Source: Oligoflexales bacterium (GTDB taxonomy: Bacteria; Bdellovibrionota_B; Oligoflexia; Oligoflexales; RGVZ01). From it: a stretch of 64,000 nucleotides of DNA. The stretch spans positions 1 through 64,000 of the forward strand of contig CANFEB010000005.1 in assembly GCA_947445775.1 (NCBI GenBank), read 5' to 3'. The position numbers and the translations under genes were made by a program. Positions 24,523 through 33,744 of the stretch are shown here, piece after piece (the first letter of the stretch is position 1; the number at the start of each line of letters is the position of its first letter). Below the pieces are notes generated by a model. It did no database searches. It was not told where the DNA came from and saw only the letters and a list, made by a program, of their open reading frames with translations.

Positions 24523-26469
24523 ATGTCCATCATGAACGGCCTTTTTGCTGTTGTTACTTTGGGTGTCTTTGGTTTTTTTGGCTTCAACGTAATGAAGCTA
24601 TGGCGCTGGTTCCATATTGGCGCGGCCCCTGAAGAAACCCGCACGGACAACTTGGCAAAGCGTCTTTTTGGTGTCGTGGTTGGTGGTTTTATACAGCCGC
24701 GCATGTTCCGGGATTTCGTTCCAGGATTCATGCACGCCCTTATTTTTTGGGGTTTTATCACGGTCACCATCGAGACCGTTGAAACTCTGGCGCATGGAAT
24801 TTATCCAGCCTTTACCTATCAGTGGATTTTGGGTGATGGGGATATTTACCGTTTTTATCTGCTGGCCCAAGACATCGCCAACTTCGCCGTGGCCATTGCC
24901 GTTGTCTGGGCCATCGCGCGCCGTCTATTCTTTATGCCGCCGCGTTTGGCTGGGCTTAACAAGGGTTCCAAGGTCGATGCCCTCATTGTTTTGAGTTTCA
25001 TCCTTGGTTTGGTGACCACTTCTTTGATCTACACGGGCGGCACAACGGGTGCTGTGTTCGGTGTGGCGACTCCTGAATCATGGGCGGCCTTGGCGCCAGC
25101 TTTCTGGTGGTTGCATGTAGCAGTTCTGCTGGCGTTTACGTCCTTCATTCCCTATTCCAAGCACCAGCATTTCATCTGGGTTTGGCCCAACATGTTGTTT
25201 CGCTCCTTGAAAGCCCGCGGACGCCTGCGCCCGATGGAATTCAAGGATGACGCCGAATCATTCGGGGCTGGCAAGGCCCAGGATTTTACCTGGAAGCAAC
25301 TCCTCGACGGCTATACCTGCGTTGAATGCGGGCGTTGCACGGAAGTGTGTCCCGCCACGAGCACGGGCAAGCCCCTGGACCCGCGCTTGATCATGAAGCA
25401 CCTAAAAGCCGCGGTGACTGAAGCCGCCACCCTGCCAGAAGACAAGCAACGTCCCCTCATCGACGGGATTGTTGCGCGCGATGAGCTGTGGAGTTGCACG
25501 ACGTGCGGGGCTTGCATGGAGGCCTGCCCGCTTTACATTGAACACATTCCAGCGATTGTGGACATGCGCCGCTACATGACTTTGACCGAAGGCCAGTTCC
25601 CACCAGAACTCGCCAATACTTTTAAAAACCTTGAAAACAACGCATCGCCCTGGGCAATGAACCCCTCAACGCGCGCTGATTGGGCCCAGGGGCTCGGCGT
25701 TTCGACGATGGCTGAAAAGAACGACGTTGAATACTTGTTCTGGGTTGGTTGCGCTGGATCTTACGACGAACGCTACAAAAAGGTTTCGCGCTCGATTGTG
25801 AAAATCATGCAAAATGCCGGCGTCAGTTTTTCGATTTTGGGCACCGAAGAAAAATGCAACGGCGACACCGCCCGGCGCCTTGGTAATGAATACCTAGCTC
25901 AAGCGGCGATCGAAGAAAACGTTGGCACGATGAAAAAGTACAAAGTAAAAAAAATAGTCACGGGTTGCCCGCACTGTTTCAACACAATCAAGAATGAATA
26001 TCCAGATTTCGGATTCAAGGCCGAAGTCGTGCATCATTCGGAGCTCATTACGGATCTGGTGAAATCAGGCAAGGTCAAACCATCGGCCATTCCTGCGGAC
26101 GCTGAAATTCAGGCGCCTCAGGAGATTACCTACCACGATTCGTGCTATCTGGGGCGCCACAATGATGTTTACGAAAGCCCGCGCCAGGTGCTCGAGGCTG
26201 TCCCGAATGTGAAACTTATCGAGATGGATCGCAGCCGCAAACAAGGATTTTGCTGTGGTGCCGGCGGTGGGCGAATGTGGATGGAAGAAAATATTGGCAC
26301 GCGCATTAACAACAACCGCGCTGAGGAAGCCATTGCCACAGGCGCCAAGACGGTGGCCGTGGCCTGTCCATTTTGCATGACGATGATCACAGACGGGGTC
26401 AAGGCGCACGGCAAGGCAGACGAAGTTTCGGTGAAAGACATTTCTGAAATCATTGCTGACACGCTGTGA
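24523..26469 (+). CDS. Membrane Fe-S oxidoreductase with NarI-like and CCG domains
   Basis: 648 residues. The N-terminal 230 residues contain about five membrane helices like the cytochrome b (nitrate reductase gamma) domain. Two 4Fe-4S motifs follow: [13 protein letters not shown] (about 265-277) and [13 protein letters not shown] (about 325-337). Then come two cysteine-rich CCG domains, with [11 protein letters not shown] in the first and [20 protein letters not shown] and ACPFCMTM in the second. This is the HdrD/EtfD-like family that passes electrons from flavoproteins, often ETF during fatty acid oxidation, to the quinone pool. No etfAB genes are in view. Confidence 0.85.
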   Translation: MSIMNGLFAVVTLGVFGFFGFNVMKLWRWFHIGAAPEETRTDNLAKRLFGVVVGGFIQPRMFRDFVPGFMHALIFWGFITVTIETVETLAHGIYPAFTYQWILGDGDIYRFYLLAQDIANFAVAIAVVWAIARRLFFMPPRLAGLNKGSKVDALIVLSFILGLVTTSLIYTGGTTGAVFGVATPESWAALAPAFWWLHVAVLLAFTSFIPYSKHQHFIWVWPNMLFRSLKARGRLRPMEFKDDAESFGAGKAQDFTWKQLLDGYTCVECGRCTEVCPATSTGKPLDPRLIMKHLKAAVTEAATLPEDKQRPLIDGIVARDELWSCTTCGACMEACPLYIEHIPAIVDMRRYMTLTEGQFPPELANTFKNLENNASPWAMNPSTRADWAQGLGVSTMAEKNDVEYLFWVGCAGSYDERYKKVSRSIVKIMQNAGVSFSILGTEEKCNGDTARRLGNEYLAQAAIEENVGTMKKYKVKKIVTGCPHCFNTIKNEYPDFGFKAEVVHHSELITDLVKSGKVKPSAIPADAEIQAPQEITYHDSCYLGRHNDVYESPRQVLEAVPNVKLIEMDRSRKQGFCCGAGGGRMWMEENIGTRINNNRAEEAIATGAKTVAVACPFCMTMITDGVKAHGKADEVSVKDISEIIADTL

Positions 26470-26523
26470 TTCAAAAAATTTCAATGGCCAAGATGGCCAA
26501 GACGGCTATGAGGTGATGAGGAT

Positions 26524-27924
26524 ATGATGAAACTTAAGCGGATGACGTTGACCCTCGTGGGCATTGCTGGCCTTTGCAGTTCAGCGGCCCTGGCATCGAA
26601 TGCGCGCGCGATTGCTCTGGCGCCCACGGCGGATGTTTCTTTTTCTGTGACCAAGCAACCGAATGGCCTGGAATTGGTGATGGTTCCATCCCCCAAAGTT
26701 CCCCTGGCAACTATTGTGCTTGTTGCTAAGGCGGGCTCGATGACCGAAACCAAGGACATCAACGGGCTGACCCATTTATGGGAACACATGTTTTTCAAGG
26801 GCAACAAGAGACTTCCCAATCAGGAAGCCTTTATGACTAGGGTGCGGGAGCTAGGGATCATCTTTAACGGCGACACCTCGACCGAGGTTGTTCGCTATTA
26901 TTTTACCTTGCCCTCGGCCTTTCTCGATGAGGGGCTTCAGTTCATGGCGGACGCCATTGCGACTCCGCTCCTTGAGCAAACTGAATTAGAAAAGGAGCGC
27001 CGTGTTGTCCTTGATGAATATGACCGTGACGCGTCATCGCCCTCGTTTGACCGCTACAATCTGACTCGTCGCCTGACCCACGGCAGCGAAGAATACCGCA
27101 GGAATCCACTGGGTATTCGCAAGGTGATCGAAACCGCAACACGCGAACAGCTTTTGCGCATCAAAGACGAGGTCTTTACGCCCGGCAATTGCGCCCTCCT
27201 TGTCGGCGGGAATTTTGATCCGCAGAAACTCCCCGCTATGGTGGACAAACACTTTGGCACCTGGAAAAATTCGCCGCAATGGCGCGCGGTCAAACGGCCA
27301 ATCTTGCCGGGATTTACCCGGTCGACGAACTATGTGATGACCAGGCCGGATGTTGAAAATGCGGATATCAGCATTACGTTTGATGGGCCCCGTGCGGTCG
27401 TCAATCGTGAGGAAACATATCCGGCGGACCTCTTGGGGCGCATGCTTGGCCACAAAAATGGCCGCTTTTATAAAAAATTCATCGACTCGGGCCTGACCTT
27501 TTCCGCGGGGGCTGGCTACTTTACCCAAGCTGATGCCGGGGAATTTTCGGTCAATGCCTCAACCACGCCGGAGAAAGCTCAACAAGCCAAGGATTTATTG
27601 TTGGCGGAGATCTCCGAATGGCGTCGGCCCGGCTATTTTTCGGCAGAGCAATTTAAGGATGCAAAACGAGGGTTTGAAATCGAGCGCAGGTTTGATCTGA
27701 ATAAGATTTCTGAACACACGAAGTCTCTGGCCTTTTGGTGGGCTGTTACCGGGCTTGATTACTACAAGGATTATGTTGCGCGCTTGCAGGCAGTGCGATT
27801 GAGCGATGTTCAAGGCTTTGTCGCGCATTGGCTGGTTAAAAAACCTTTGATCAGTTCTATTTTCTTGTCTCCGAAATCTGCGGCGAAGGTTGGCCTCAAT
27901 GACAATTCAGAGGGCGTAAAATGA
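26524..27924 (+). CDS. Zinc M16-family peptidase, catalytic member
   Basis: 466 residues with a signal peptide (LVGIAGLCSSAALA). The inverted zinc motif HxxEH is intact as H84-L-W-E87-H88, and ELEKERRVVLDEYDRD near 155-169 supplies the third Glu ligand. This is the periplasmic, insulinase/processing-peptidase type. Its stop overlaps the next start by ATGA, typical for paired active and inactive M16 subunits. Confidence 0.85.
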   Translation: MMKLKRMTLTLVGIAGLCSSAALASNARAIALAPTADVSFSVTKQPNGLELVMVPSPKVPLATIVLVAKAGSMTETKDINGLTHLWEHMFFKGNKRLPNQEAFMTRVRELGIIFNGDTSTEVVRYYFTLPSAFLDEGLQFMADAIATPLLEQTELEKERRVVLDEYDRDASSPSFDRYNLTRRLTHGSEEYRRNPLGIRKVIETATREQLLRIKDEVFTPGNCALLVGGNFDPQKLPAMVDKHFGTWKNSPQWRAVKRPILPGFTRSTNYVMTRPDVENADISITFDGPRAVVNREETYPADLLGRMLGHKNGRFYKKFIDSGLTFSAGAGYFTQADAGEFSVNASTTPEKAQQAKDLLLAEISEWRRPGYFSAEQFKDAKRGFEIERRFDLNKISEHTKSLAFWWAVTGLDYYKDYVARLQAVRLSDVQGFVAHWLVKKPLISSIFLSPKSAAKVGLNDNSEGVK

Positions 27925-29279
27925 AATTTAATATTGCCGCCGGGCTGTTGGTCAGTTTCATGGTCGGATCCAGTGCTTCCGCTGCCACGATTGTTACGCC
28001 TGAGACGGTCGAAGCCCAAAAAAAGGCAACGCGGACTTTGGTTTTGGAGTCCGGCGTCATCGTGATTTTGCGGCGGATTCCGGATTCAGGTATTTCCAGC
28101 ATCAGTGTCGGCTTCGGCGTTGGCTCGGCAAATCAACCCCCTGGCCGCAAGGTCCTCAACGACTGGGCCATGTCCTCCATGGCACGGGCTGCGAAGGGTT
28201 ATCCAAAAAAGAAACTCAGCGCTTTGACCGAGCGATATTCAATTGGAATCGGCTGCGGTGGTGGAGTCGAGTTTTCACATTGCTCGATGACCACGCTTAC
28301 GAGTTATTGGGGGCAGGCATTTGCCGCCTTTGCCGCAGTGGTCAATCATCCGATTTTTGACGCCACCGACGTTAAACTCCAGAAGGCGCGGATGGAGGCT
28401 TCCTTCAAGGGGATGTCTGAGGATCCGGGGTCGTGGTCCAACGACGTGGTGAACCGAATTTACTATCCGCCAGGGCATCCATACCGCCTTGTCCGTGACG
28501 AAGCCCTGGGCGAACTCGCGGGCCTTGGGAGCGATGATGTCGGCGCTTATCATAAATCGCTGATGGCTGGTTCGCCGCCGGTGATTGTCGTTGTGTCCGA
28601 CCTGGCCGATGATAAAATCTTGGCGGACATCACGAAGGCTTTTGGTGGGTGGGGCGGTAAGAAGCAAGAACCGCTGAAGGTCGATGCGCCGGCCTTTGAG
28701 GCGGCGAAGTCCTTTGCATTCGAAGACCGCGACATTCCAACGGCCTATATCAAACTCAAGTTTCCGGCGGTGGGAGCCGCAGGCAAAGACTCGGTGGCGT
28801 CGCGGCTTACATTCGAAATTTTAAATGAAGAACTTTGGGATGAAGTGCGCACCAGAAAGTCCCTTTCCTACGGTGTGGGCGCTGCGCAAATCCAGTACCG
28901 GTCTGGGATTGGCGCGATTTCGGTGTCGACCTCAAAACCCCAAGAAACAATGGAGGCGATCGCAACGGTCATTCAACGGATGAAAACCAAGCGTTTTTCC
29001 CAGGCCGAGATTGACCGGTTCAAGGTTGTTTTCAGCACTTCATATTTTTTGACGCAAGAAACCCACGGCGGTGTTGCGGGGGCACTGCTTTCGACCTTTA
29101 ACTATTACGGGACAACCGACCGCCTTTACGAGATGCCTCGTGATCTGGAGGGTGTCACGGCGGGCGATGTGCAGAGGATTGCGCAAGAAATTTTAAAAGA
29201 GATGCGAATCGGGGTCGTGTATTCCAAGGCGAAATTCAGCCCGGCTTGGGCGAGCACCTTCAATGAGAAAGTAAAATAG
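27921..29279 (+). CDS. M16-family peptidase-like protein without zinc motif
   Basis: 452 residues with signal peptide (AAGLLVSFMVGSSASA). Where the catalytic partner has HxxEH this protein reads NDWAMSSMARAAKG, so zinc cannot be bound in the usual way. The C-terminal M16 domain is kept (LWDEVRTRKSLSYGVGAAQ). It is probably the non-catalytic, substrate-gripping subunit of a heterodimer with the gene upstream. Its TAG stop forms the first three bases of a hairpin shared with fabD. Confidence 0.85.
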   Translation: MKFNIAAGLLVSFMVGSSASAATIVTPETVEAQKKATRTLVLESGVIVILRRIPDSGISSISVGFGVGSANQPPGRKVLNDWAMSSMARAAKGYPKKKLSALTERYSIGIGCGGGVEFSHCSMTTLTSYWGQAFAAFAAVVNHPIFDATDVKLQKARMEASFKGMSEDPGSWSNDVVNRIYYPPGHPYRLVRDEALGELAGLGSDDVGAYHKSLMAGSPPVIVVVSDLADDKILADITKAFGGWGGKKQEPLKVDAPAFEAAKSFAFEDRDIPTAYIKLKFPAVGAAGKDSVASRLTFEILNEELWDEVRTRKSLSYGVGAAQIQYRSGIGAISVSTSKPQETMEAIATVIQRMKTKRFSQAEIDRFKVVFSTSYFLTQETHGGVAGALLSTFNYYGTTDRLYEMPRDLEGVTAGDVQRIAQEILKEMRIGVVYSKAKFSPAWASTFNEKVK

Positions 29280-29306
29280 TCGCTGGCGCGAAAGTGCTAG
29301 AGACTA
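29277..29306. repeat. Palindromic hairpin carrying two convergent stop codons, family copy 3
   Basis: TAGTCGCTGGCGC, GAAA loop, GTGCTAGAGACTA. The first TAG is the stop of the M16-like gene, and the last CTA is the complement of the fabD stop TAG. The related perfect palindromes are at 71-100 and 5912-5941. It may act as a bidirectional transcription end or RNA-stabilising structure. Confidence 0.75.
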
Positions 29307-30242
29307 TTTAAGCGCCGTGATTGCAGCCCGGGTATCATCGGAATGGGTGAGGCGGGCATCCTTTGGGACTTGGCGTTTGGCCAGCCCAACGAGCACCTTG
29401 CCAGGTCCGACTTCGATAAAATCCGTACAACCAGCGGCAACCGCTGTTTCCAGGGTTTGACTCCACATCACGCTATGGTCGATTTGCTCGATCAAGTGCT
29501 CGATCTGGTAGGGACTTTCAATTTTGCCAGTGCGGTTCGCGATGATTTTTCCTGATGAAATGCGAACCAGCGTCTCCCGCAGCAGCGGTGCCATGGCGTC
29601 CTTGGCCTTCGTCATCAATGATGAATGAAAGGGTGCACTCACGGGTAACATCACGCAGCGGGCTTTATCGGCTTCAAGTGATTTGACAAAAGTTTCAACA
29701 GCGTCCTTGTGACCGGCGATGACCAACTGCTGGGGGCTGTTGAAGTTCACAACTTCCACGATAGATCCTGGACGCGAGGCTTTGACGGCTTTGGCCAGGA
29801 GCAATTCCGGGGCCACACCCATAACGGCAGCCATGGCGCCGGTGTTGCGGGGAACAGCGGCCTGCATGGCTTCTCCGCGCCGGCGAACCAAAAAGGCTGC
29901 CCGGCCAAGGGTAAGTTTTCCAGAGGCAACCAAGGCAGAATATTCACCCAAACTGTGCCCTGCGAACGTGTCGGCCGTGAGGCCGGCTTCCGATTCCAGC
30001 ACGCGCCAAATGGCAATGCTAACGGTCAGGATGCAGGGTTGGGTATTTGCTGTGAGTTTGAGATCTTCTTCGGGGCCATCGAGGCAAAGTTTGCGGATGT
30101 TGATGCCGGCAGCGTCTTCCGCCTCTTCGAATGCCAGACGGGAGGTCGGGAATTCAGAAAGCAAATGCCGCCCCATTCCAACATACTGTGACCCCTGTCC
30201 GGGGAACATTGCCAGAGTGGTAGCGGCGTTACGATTCGACAT
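29304..30242 (-). CDS. fabD: Malonyl-CoA:ACP transacylase
   Basis: 312 residues, usual length. Contains FPGQGSQYVGMG at the N-terminus, the nucleophile elbow GHSLGEYSAL (Ser97), and SAPFHSSLM with the catalytic His near 205. It loads malonyl groups on acyl carrier protein for fatty acid synthesis in the cytoplasm. It lies 11 bases behind rpmF; the plsX and fabH genes that often come between are absent. Confidence 0.93.
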   Translation of the reverse strand: MSNRNAATTLAMFPGQGSQYVGMGRHLLSEFPTSRLAFEEAEDAAGINIRKLCLDGPEEDLKLTANTQPCILTVSIAIWRVLESEAGLTADTFAGHSLGEYSALVASGKLTLGRAAFLVRRRGEAMQAAVPRNTGAMAAVMGVAPELLLAKAVKASRPGSIVEVVNFNSPQQLVIAGHKDAVETFVKSLEADKARCVMLPVSAPFHSSLMTKAKDAMAPLLRETLVRISSGKIIANRTGKIESPYQIEHLIEQIDHSVMWSQTLETAVAAGCTDFIEVGPGKVLVGLAKRQVPKDARLTHSDDTRAAITALK

Positions 30243-30253
30243 AGTTGGTCGGA

Positions 30254-30466
30254 TCAGGATTCAGCGCTGAATTCAGAGTTGCTGGCGGATTGCTTCGCCG
30301 GCAATACAGCCTTGCCCTTGTGGTGGCCGCAGGCCTCGCACACAGAGTGTGGCTTCTTCACTTGGCCGCAATTGGTGCACACCGACATCCCAGCTGGGGT
30401 CAGATGGTGGTGTGAGCGGCGCATGTTGCGCTTGGAACTTGATGTACGAAACTTTGGTGTTGGCAT
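30254..30466 (-). CDS. rpmF: 50S ribosomal protein L32
   Basis: 70 residues. Starts MPTPKFRTSSSKRNMRRSHH as L32 does, with a zinc ribbon CTNCGQ and CEACGH. First gene of an rpmF-fabD unit; a good promoter lies about 52-80 bases upstream. Confidence 0.93.
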   Translation of the reverse strand: MPTPKFRTSSSKRNMRRSHHHLTPAGMSVCTNCGQVKKPHSVCEACGHHKGKAVLPAKQSASNSEFSAES

Positions 30467-30517
30467 GGGACAACTTCCCTTAACTACATAAACGTGAAAC
30501 CGAAACTTAGGGGTCGT

Positions 30518-30546
30518 CTTTTAATCTCAACATCATGTCAGGTCAA
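30518..30546 (-). promoter_or_regulatory. Candidate sigma-70 promoter for rpmF-fabD
   Basis: On the minus strand TTGACC (complement of 30541-30546), 17-base spacer, TAAAAG (complement of 30518-30523). Confidence 0.5.
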
Positions 30547-30642
30547 CGCTTAAGTTCCGGGGGCGGCCATAAAACTCGGAAACGGGCGTAACCCGAGCCT
30601 AACTAGAGCCTAACTAGAGCCTATTTACCTTAAAAGCCTCGC

Positions 30643-31152
30643 TTACCCACGCCGCGTAAACAGCCAGGCCAGAACCCCTGCTGCCATTGTCGCCATTAAG
30701 ATGACTCCTGCCATGAGCCAAGGGTCCATGGGAGCCGTGCGGCGATCTGTTCCGGGAGTCTGGCGCAGTCTGCCCCCTGGGGGGCTTTGGCCCTGGCGGT
30801 GCCGGTTTCCATGAGCATGACCATGAGTATTGCCATGCCCATGATGGACCCGATCAAGGCGCCCCGGACGAGGGCGGGTTACCGGCGCGCTCCGCAGTTT
30901 GATTTCTTCAGCCTTGCGGGCCCATCGCGACCTTCGCGGGCCGTCTTTGAGCAGCTCGTCCCGGCCGTCTGGATTTCCGAAAATAGCATCAATTTCAATG
31001 ATTTCCTGTTGAATCGGTGAGCCGTCGCTGGCTGCAAAATCGTTGGTGGAAAGAACGCCCTTGCGCAATTGCTCGCGGACCTCGGCAGCAGTAAATGTGC
31101 CCAGCGCTTCGCCGCGCCGGAAAATCGTCCATTTTTTTACTGAAGGTGACAT
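30643..31152 (-). CDS. GYF-like tail-anchored membrane protein with His-rich linker
   Basis: 169 residues. Residues 5-45 (KKWTIFRRGEALGTFTAAEV) resemble a GYF_2 domain, thought to bind peptides. A basic linker follows, with a His/Gly run (VHHGHGNTHGHAHGNRH, about 101-117) that could bind metal. A single membrane helix lies at the C-terminus (PWLMAGVILMATMAAGVLAW), so the body stays in the cytoplasm. Divergent from the DUF177 gene, 22 bases apart. Confidence 0.55.
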   Translation of the reverse strand: MSPSVKKWTIFRRGEALGTFTAAEVREQLRKGVLSTNDFAASDGSPIQQEIIEIDAIFGNPDGRDELLKDGPRRSRWARKAEEIKLRSAPVTRPRPGRLDRVHHGHGNTHGHAHGNRHRQGQSPPGGRLRQTPGTDRRTAPMDPWLMAGVILMATMAAGVLAWLFTRRG

Positions 31153-31174
31153 TGGAATTCCTTTGGGCTAGGTT

Positions 31175-31738
31175 ATGCCGCCTATGAAAGTATCGGTCAA
31201 GGAACTCAAAAAAACAGCAACCGTCCTCATTCGCGGTGACGAACCGTGGCTTGAGCCCATCCACTCGTCCTTTGCTCTGGAGGCCAACGACACCTGTGCG
31301 CCAGGGGTTGACGGCAAGCCACGGCAATTGCGTGGGGAGCTGTCATTTAATCTAGATTCCTTCGGGTACGTGGTGGTTCGTGGCCATATCAAATATGAGC
31401 CACTTGTTCCCTGCAGCCGCTGCGACCTGACGATCCCCATGGATGTCAGCCAGGATGTTGATGTGATCTTCAAGCCCCGGGAAGTTACCCTGACCTCAGA
31501 AAACCTCGACGACAACTATCTCGTTGACGGCAAAATTGACGTCGAAGAGCTTCTTAACGACCTCGTCCAAACCTCCATTCCCCTTCAGACCTGCCAGCCA
31601 GATCCAGAGACGGGGCATTGCCGTTACTGCAAGTCTGACCTGGCGACCCCCCGGGTATTTTCCAGCGGGGGTGACGATGTCGCAGACGAGCCGGTTTCGC
31701 CCTTCGCAAAACTGGCTGAATTAAAGAACAAAAAATAG
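31175..31738 (+). CDS. DUF177 / YceD family protein
   Basis: 187 residues (ATG 31184 is an alternative start). Shows the family core CSRCDLTI with FKPRE, and DGKIDVEELLNDLVQTSIPL, then a C-terminal Cys pair (GHCRYCKSDL). DUF177 proteins are tied to ribosomal RNA or L32 biogenesis and normally sit directly before rpmF. Here it is inverted and separated from rpmF by one gene, and it precedes rpsB. Confidence 0.8.
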   Translation: MPPMKVSVKELKKTATVLIRGDEPWLEPIHSSFALEANDTCAPGVDGKPRQLRGELSFNLDSFGYVVVRGHIKYEPLVPCSRCDLTIPMDVSQDVDVIFKPREVTLTSENLDDNYLVDGKIDVEELLNDLVQTSIPLQTCQPDPETGHCRYCKSDLATPRVFSSGGDDVADEPVSPFAKLAELKNKK

Positions 31739-31747
31739 CTTTCCCGC

Positions 31748-31776
31748 TTGTCAATCGCCCTCTGCCCAAGTAGATT
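31748..31776 (+). promoter_or_regulatory. Candidate rpsB promoter
   Basis: TTGTCA, 17-base spacer, TAGATT. A transcript from here would have a leader of roughly 135 bases before rpsB. Confidence 0.5.
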
Positions 31777-31833
31777 CCAGCGGCTTTTAAAGGGTGTTGG
31801 CGTGGTGCCAGTGCCCGATACGCGGACCGTTGC

Positions 31834-31906
31834 TTCGAAGGTGTCTCGTGCTCACCCGATCTGGGTTGGGGCGGGGTGTTGCGGCGGTCGAGGACAAACC
31901 TTCGAA
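31834..31906 (+). promoter_or_regulatory. Structured rpsB leader, possible S2 autoregulatory element
   Basis: TTCGAAGGT at 31834-31842 pairs perfectly with ACCTTCGAA at 31898-31906, enclosing a GC-rich segment. The 3' arm ends directly before the AAAGGA ribosome-binding site of rpsB. Ribosomal protein leaders that bind S2 are known in other bacteria; equivalence is inferred from position only. Confidence 0.45.
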
Positions 31907-31919
31907 AAAGGAATGTGAA

Positions 31920-32720
31920 ATGTCAGTTACCGTGAACATGAAAGAATTGCTTGAAGCAGGGGTCCACTACGGCCACCAGGCGCGTCGCTGGAACCCAAAA
32001 ATGAAGCCGTACATCTTCGGCGAGCGCAACGGGATCCACATCATCGACCTCCAGAAGACCGTCAAGCTGTTCCAGGGCGCTTGCGACTTTCTCGAAAAAA
32101 CCACAGCCCGGGGCGGCCACGTCCTGTTTGTTGGCACCAAGCGCATGGCGCGCGACCTCGTCGCCACAGAATCGCGCCGCGCAGGAATGTATTTCGTTAA
32201 TCACCGTTGGCTCGGCGGCACGCTGACCAATTTCGCCACCATTCGCCAGAGCATCCACCGCTTGAAGCGCATCGAGAAAATGGCGCAAGACGGCACCTTT
32301 GATAAACTGCCCAAAAAAGAAGTTTTGGGACTCCAAAATGAGCGCGAGAAACTCGAACGCAACATCGGCGGCATCAAAGATATGCCGGGCATGCCGCGCG
32401 CGATTTTCATCGTTGATGCCCACAAGGAAACGATTGCCCTCCTGGAAGCCCGTCGTTTGGGAATTCCAGTGGTTGCCATTGCCGACACCAACGCTGATCC
32501 GGATTTTATTGATTTCGTCATTCCGGGCAATGACGACAGCATCAGCTCTTTGAAGGTCTTTATCGCGACGGCCGCCGAAGCCTGTTTGGCGGGCAAGCTG
32601 AAGTCGAAAGACAAGTCGGAAGTCGCTGACAAGGGTGATGGCGTGAACGAAGGCAAGTTTTTCGATGACCACGGCAACGCCGTCGCCGTTGAAAAACGCA
32701 AGCCGTCAAAAAGAAACTAA
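31920..32720 (+). CDS. rpsB: 30S ribosomal protein S2
   Basis: 266 residues from ATG 31920 behind AAAGGA; the frame extends upstream through the leader and should not be used. Family blocks [53 protein letters not shown] are complete. It has a charged C-terminal extension ([20 protein letters not shown]). First of the rpsB-tsf-pyrH-frr series. Confidence 0.96.
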   Translation: MSVTVNMKELLEAGVHYGHQARRWNPKMKPYIFGERNGIHIIDLQKTVKLFQGACDFLEKTTARGGHVLFVGTKRMARDLVATESRRAGMYFVNHRWLGGTLTNFATIRQSIHRLKRIEKMAQDGTFDKLPKKEVLGLQNEREKLERNIGGIKDMPGMPRAIFIVDAHKETIALLEARRLGIPVVAIADTNADPDFIDFVIPGNDDSISSLKVFIATAAEACLAGKLKSKDKSEVADKGDGVNEGKFFDDHGNAVAVEKRKPSKRN

Positions 32721-32768
32721 GAAATAGCAGTTTTCAACTGAATTGATTCAATACGGGAAGTTATTCCG

Positions 32769-33671
32769 ATGAGCATTACAGCAACCCAAGTCAAAGAACT
32801 GCGCGAAAAGACCGGCGTCGGCATGATGGAGTGCAAAAAAGCACTCGAAGAAAATGCTGGCGATTTGGAAAAATCGATTCTTTGGCTTCGTGAGCGCGGC
32901 ATGTCCCGCGCTGCTAAGAAGGCCGATCGCGTGGCGGCTGAAGGTATCGTTGAAGTTCTCGTGAATGAAGGTCACAACGCCGGCGTTGTCCTTGAGCTCA
33001 ACTGCGAAACGGATTTTGTCAGCAAGAATGACGATTTCCGCAAGTTTGCTCAAGAATGTGCCCTGATTGCCCTCAAGAACAACTTGAACACGGCAGAGGC
33101 CTTGCTGGCGTCCAAGATGGTTTCCGGCGCCTTGGTCAAGGACGCATTGACTGAAATGATTGCCAAGATCGGTGAAAACATGAACGTGCGTCGGTGCGCG
33201 GTCGTGAAAGTTCCCAACGGCATGATTGCCGGGTACACCCACATGGGCGGCAAAATCGGTACGCTGGTGGCGTTGGACGGCGTTGCCAAGAACGATGCTC
33301 TGTTCACACTGGGCAAAGACGTTGCGATGCATGTCGCTGCGGCAGCGCCTCGCTACTTGAACAGCTCCGAGGTCGATGCCGGCGAACTTGAGCAGGAGCG
33401 TATTCTTGCCCGCAAAAAGTTGGTCGAAGAAAAGAAGCCTGAAGCGATGATTGAAAAGATCCTCGAAGGGCAAATGAAAAAGTTCTTCAAGGAAGTCTGC
33501 CTTGTTGAGCAGCCGTTTGTGAAAGACCCTGACCAGAGCATCGCCGCCCTGATCCAAAAAGAAGGCGCTGGTTCGAAATTGGTGAAGTTTGTCCGTTTTC
33601 AACTCGGTGAAGGCATCGAGAAGAAGGAATCAGATTTCGCCGCAGAAGTTGCTGCCCAACTAAAACAATAG
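32769..33671 (+). CDS. tsf: Translation elongation factor Ts
   Basis: 300 residues. N-terminal [20 protein letters not shown] and [15 protein letters not shown] are the signature segments for EF-Tu binding and nucleotide exchange. The start ATG has GGGAAG upstream. An intrinsic terminator follows the stop. Confidence 0.96.
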   Translation: MSITATQVKELREKTGVGMMECKKALEENAGDLEKSILWLRERGMSRAAKKADRVAAEGIVEVLVNEGHNAGVVLELNCETDFVSKNDDFRKFAQECALIALKNNLNTAEALLASKMVSGALVKDALTEMIAKIGENMNVRRCAVVKVPNGMIAGYTHMGGKIGTLVALDGVAKNDALFTLGKDVAMHVAAAAPRYLNSSEVDAGELEQERILARKKLVEEKKPEAMIEKILEGQMKKFFKEVCLVEQPFVKDPDQSIAALIQKEGAGSKLVKFVRFQLGEGIEKKESDFAAEVAAQLKQ

Positions 33672-33688
33672 GTTGCCTGATTCTTTAA

Positions 33689-33726
33689 AAGGGCGGATTC
33701 TCTCGACAGGGAATCTGCCTTTTTTT
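33689..33726 (+). terminator. Intrinsic terminator between tsf and pyrH
   Basis: GGGCGGATTCTC and GGGAATCTGCC form a stem (one G-T pair, 6-base loop), followed by eight T residues. It would reduce or end rpsB-tsf transcription before pyrH. Confidence 0.75.
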
Positions 33727-33744
33727 ATTGGAGGATTTACGGAA

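Noticed and set aside
31794..31919. 42-codon N-terminal extension of rpsB
   Set aside because: It lies in the structured leader; S2 begins at the [14 protein letters not shown] start with its own ribosome-binding site.
31923..32672. Long minus-strand open frame within rpsB
   Set aside because: Antisense shadow of a conserved ribosomal protein gene.
32748..33602. Long minus-strand open frame within tsf
   Set aside because: Antisense shadow; base composition of tsf codons explains the open frame.
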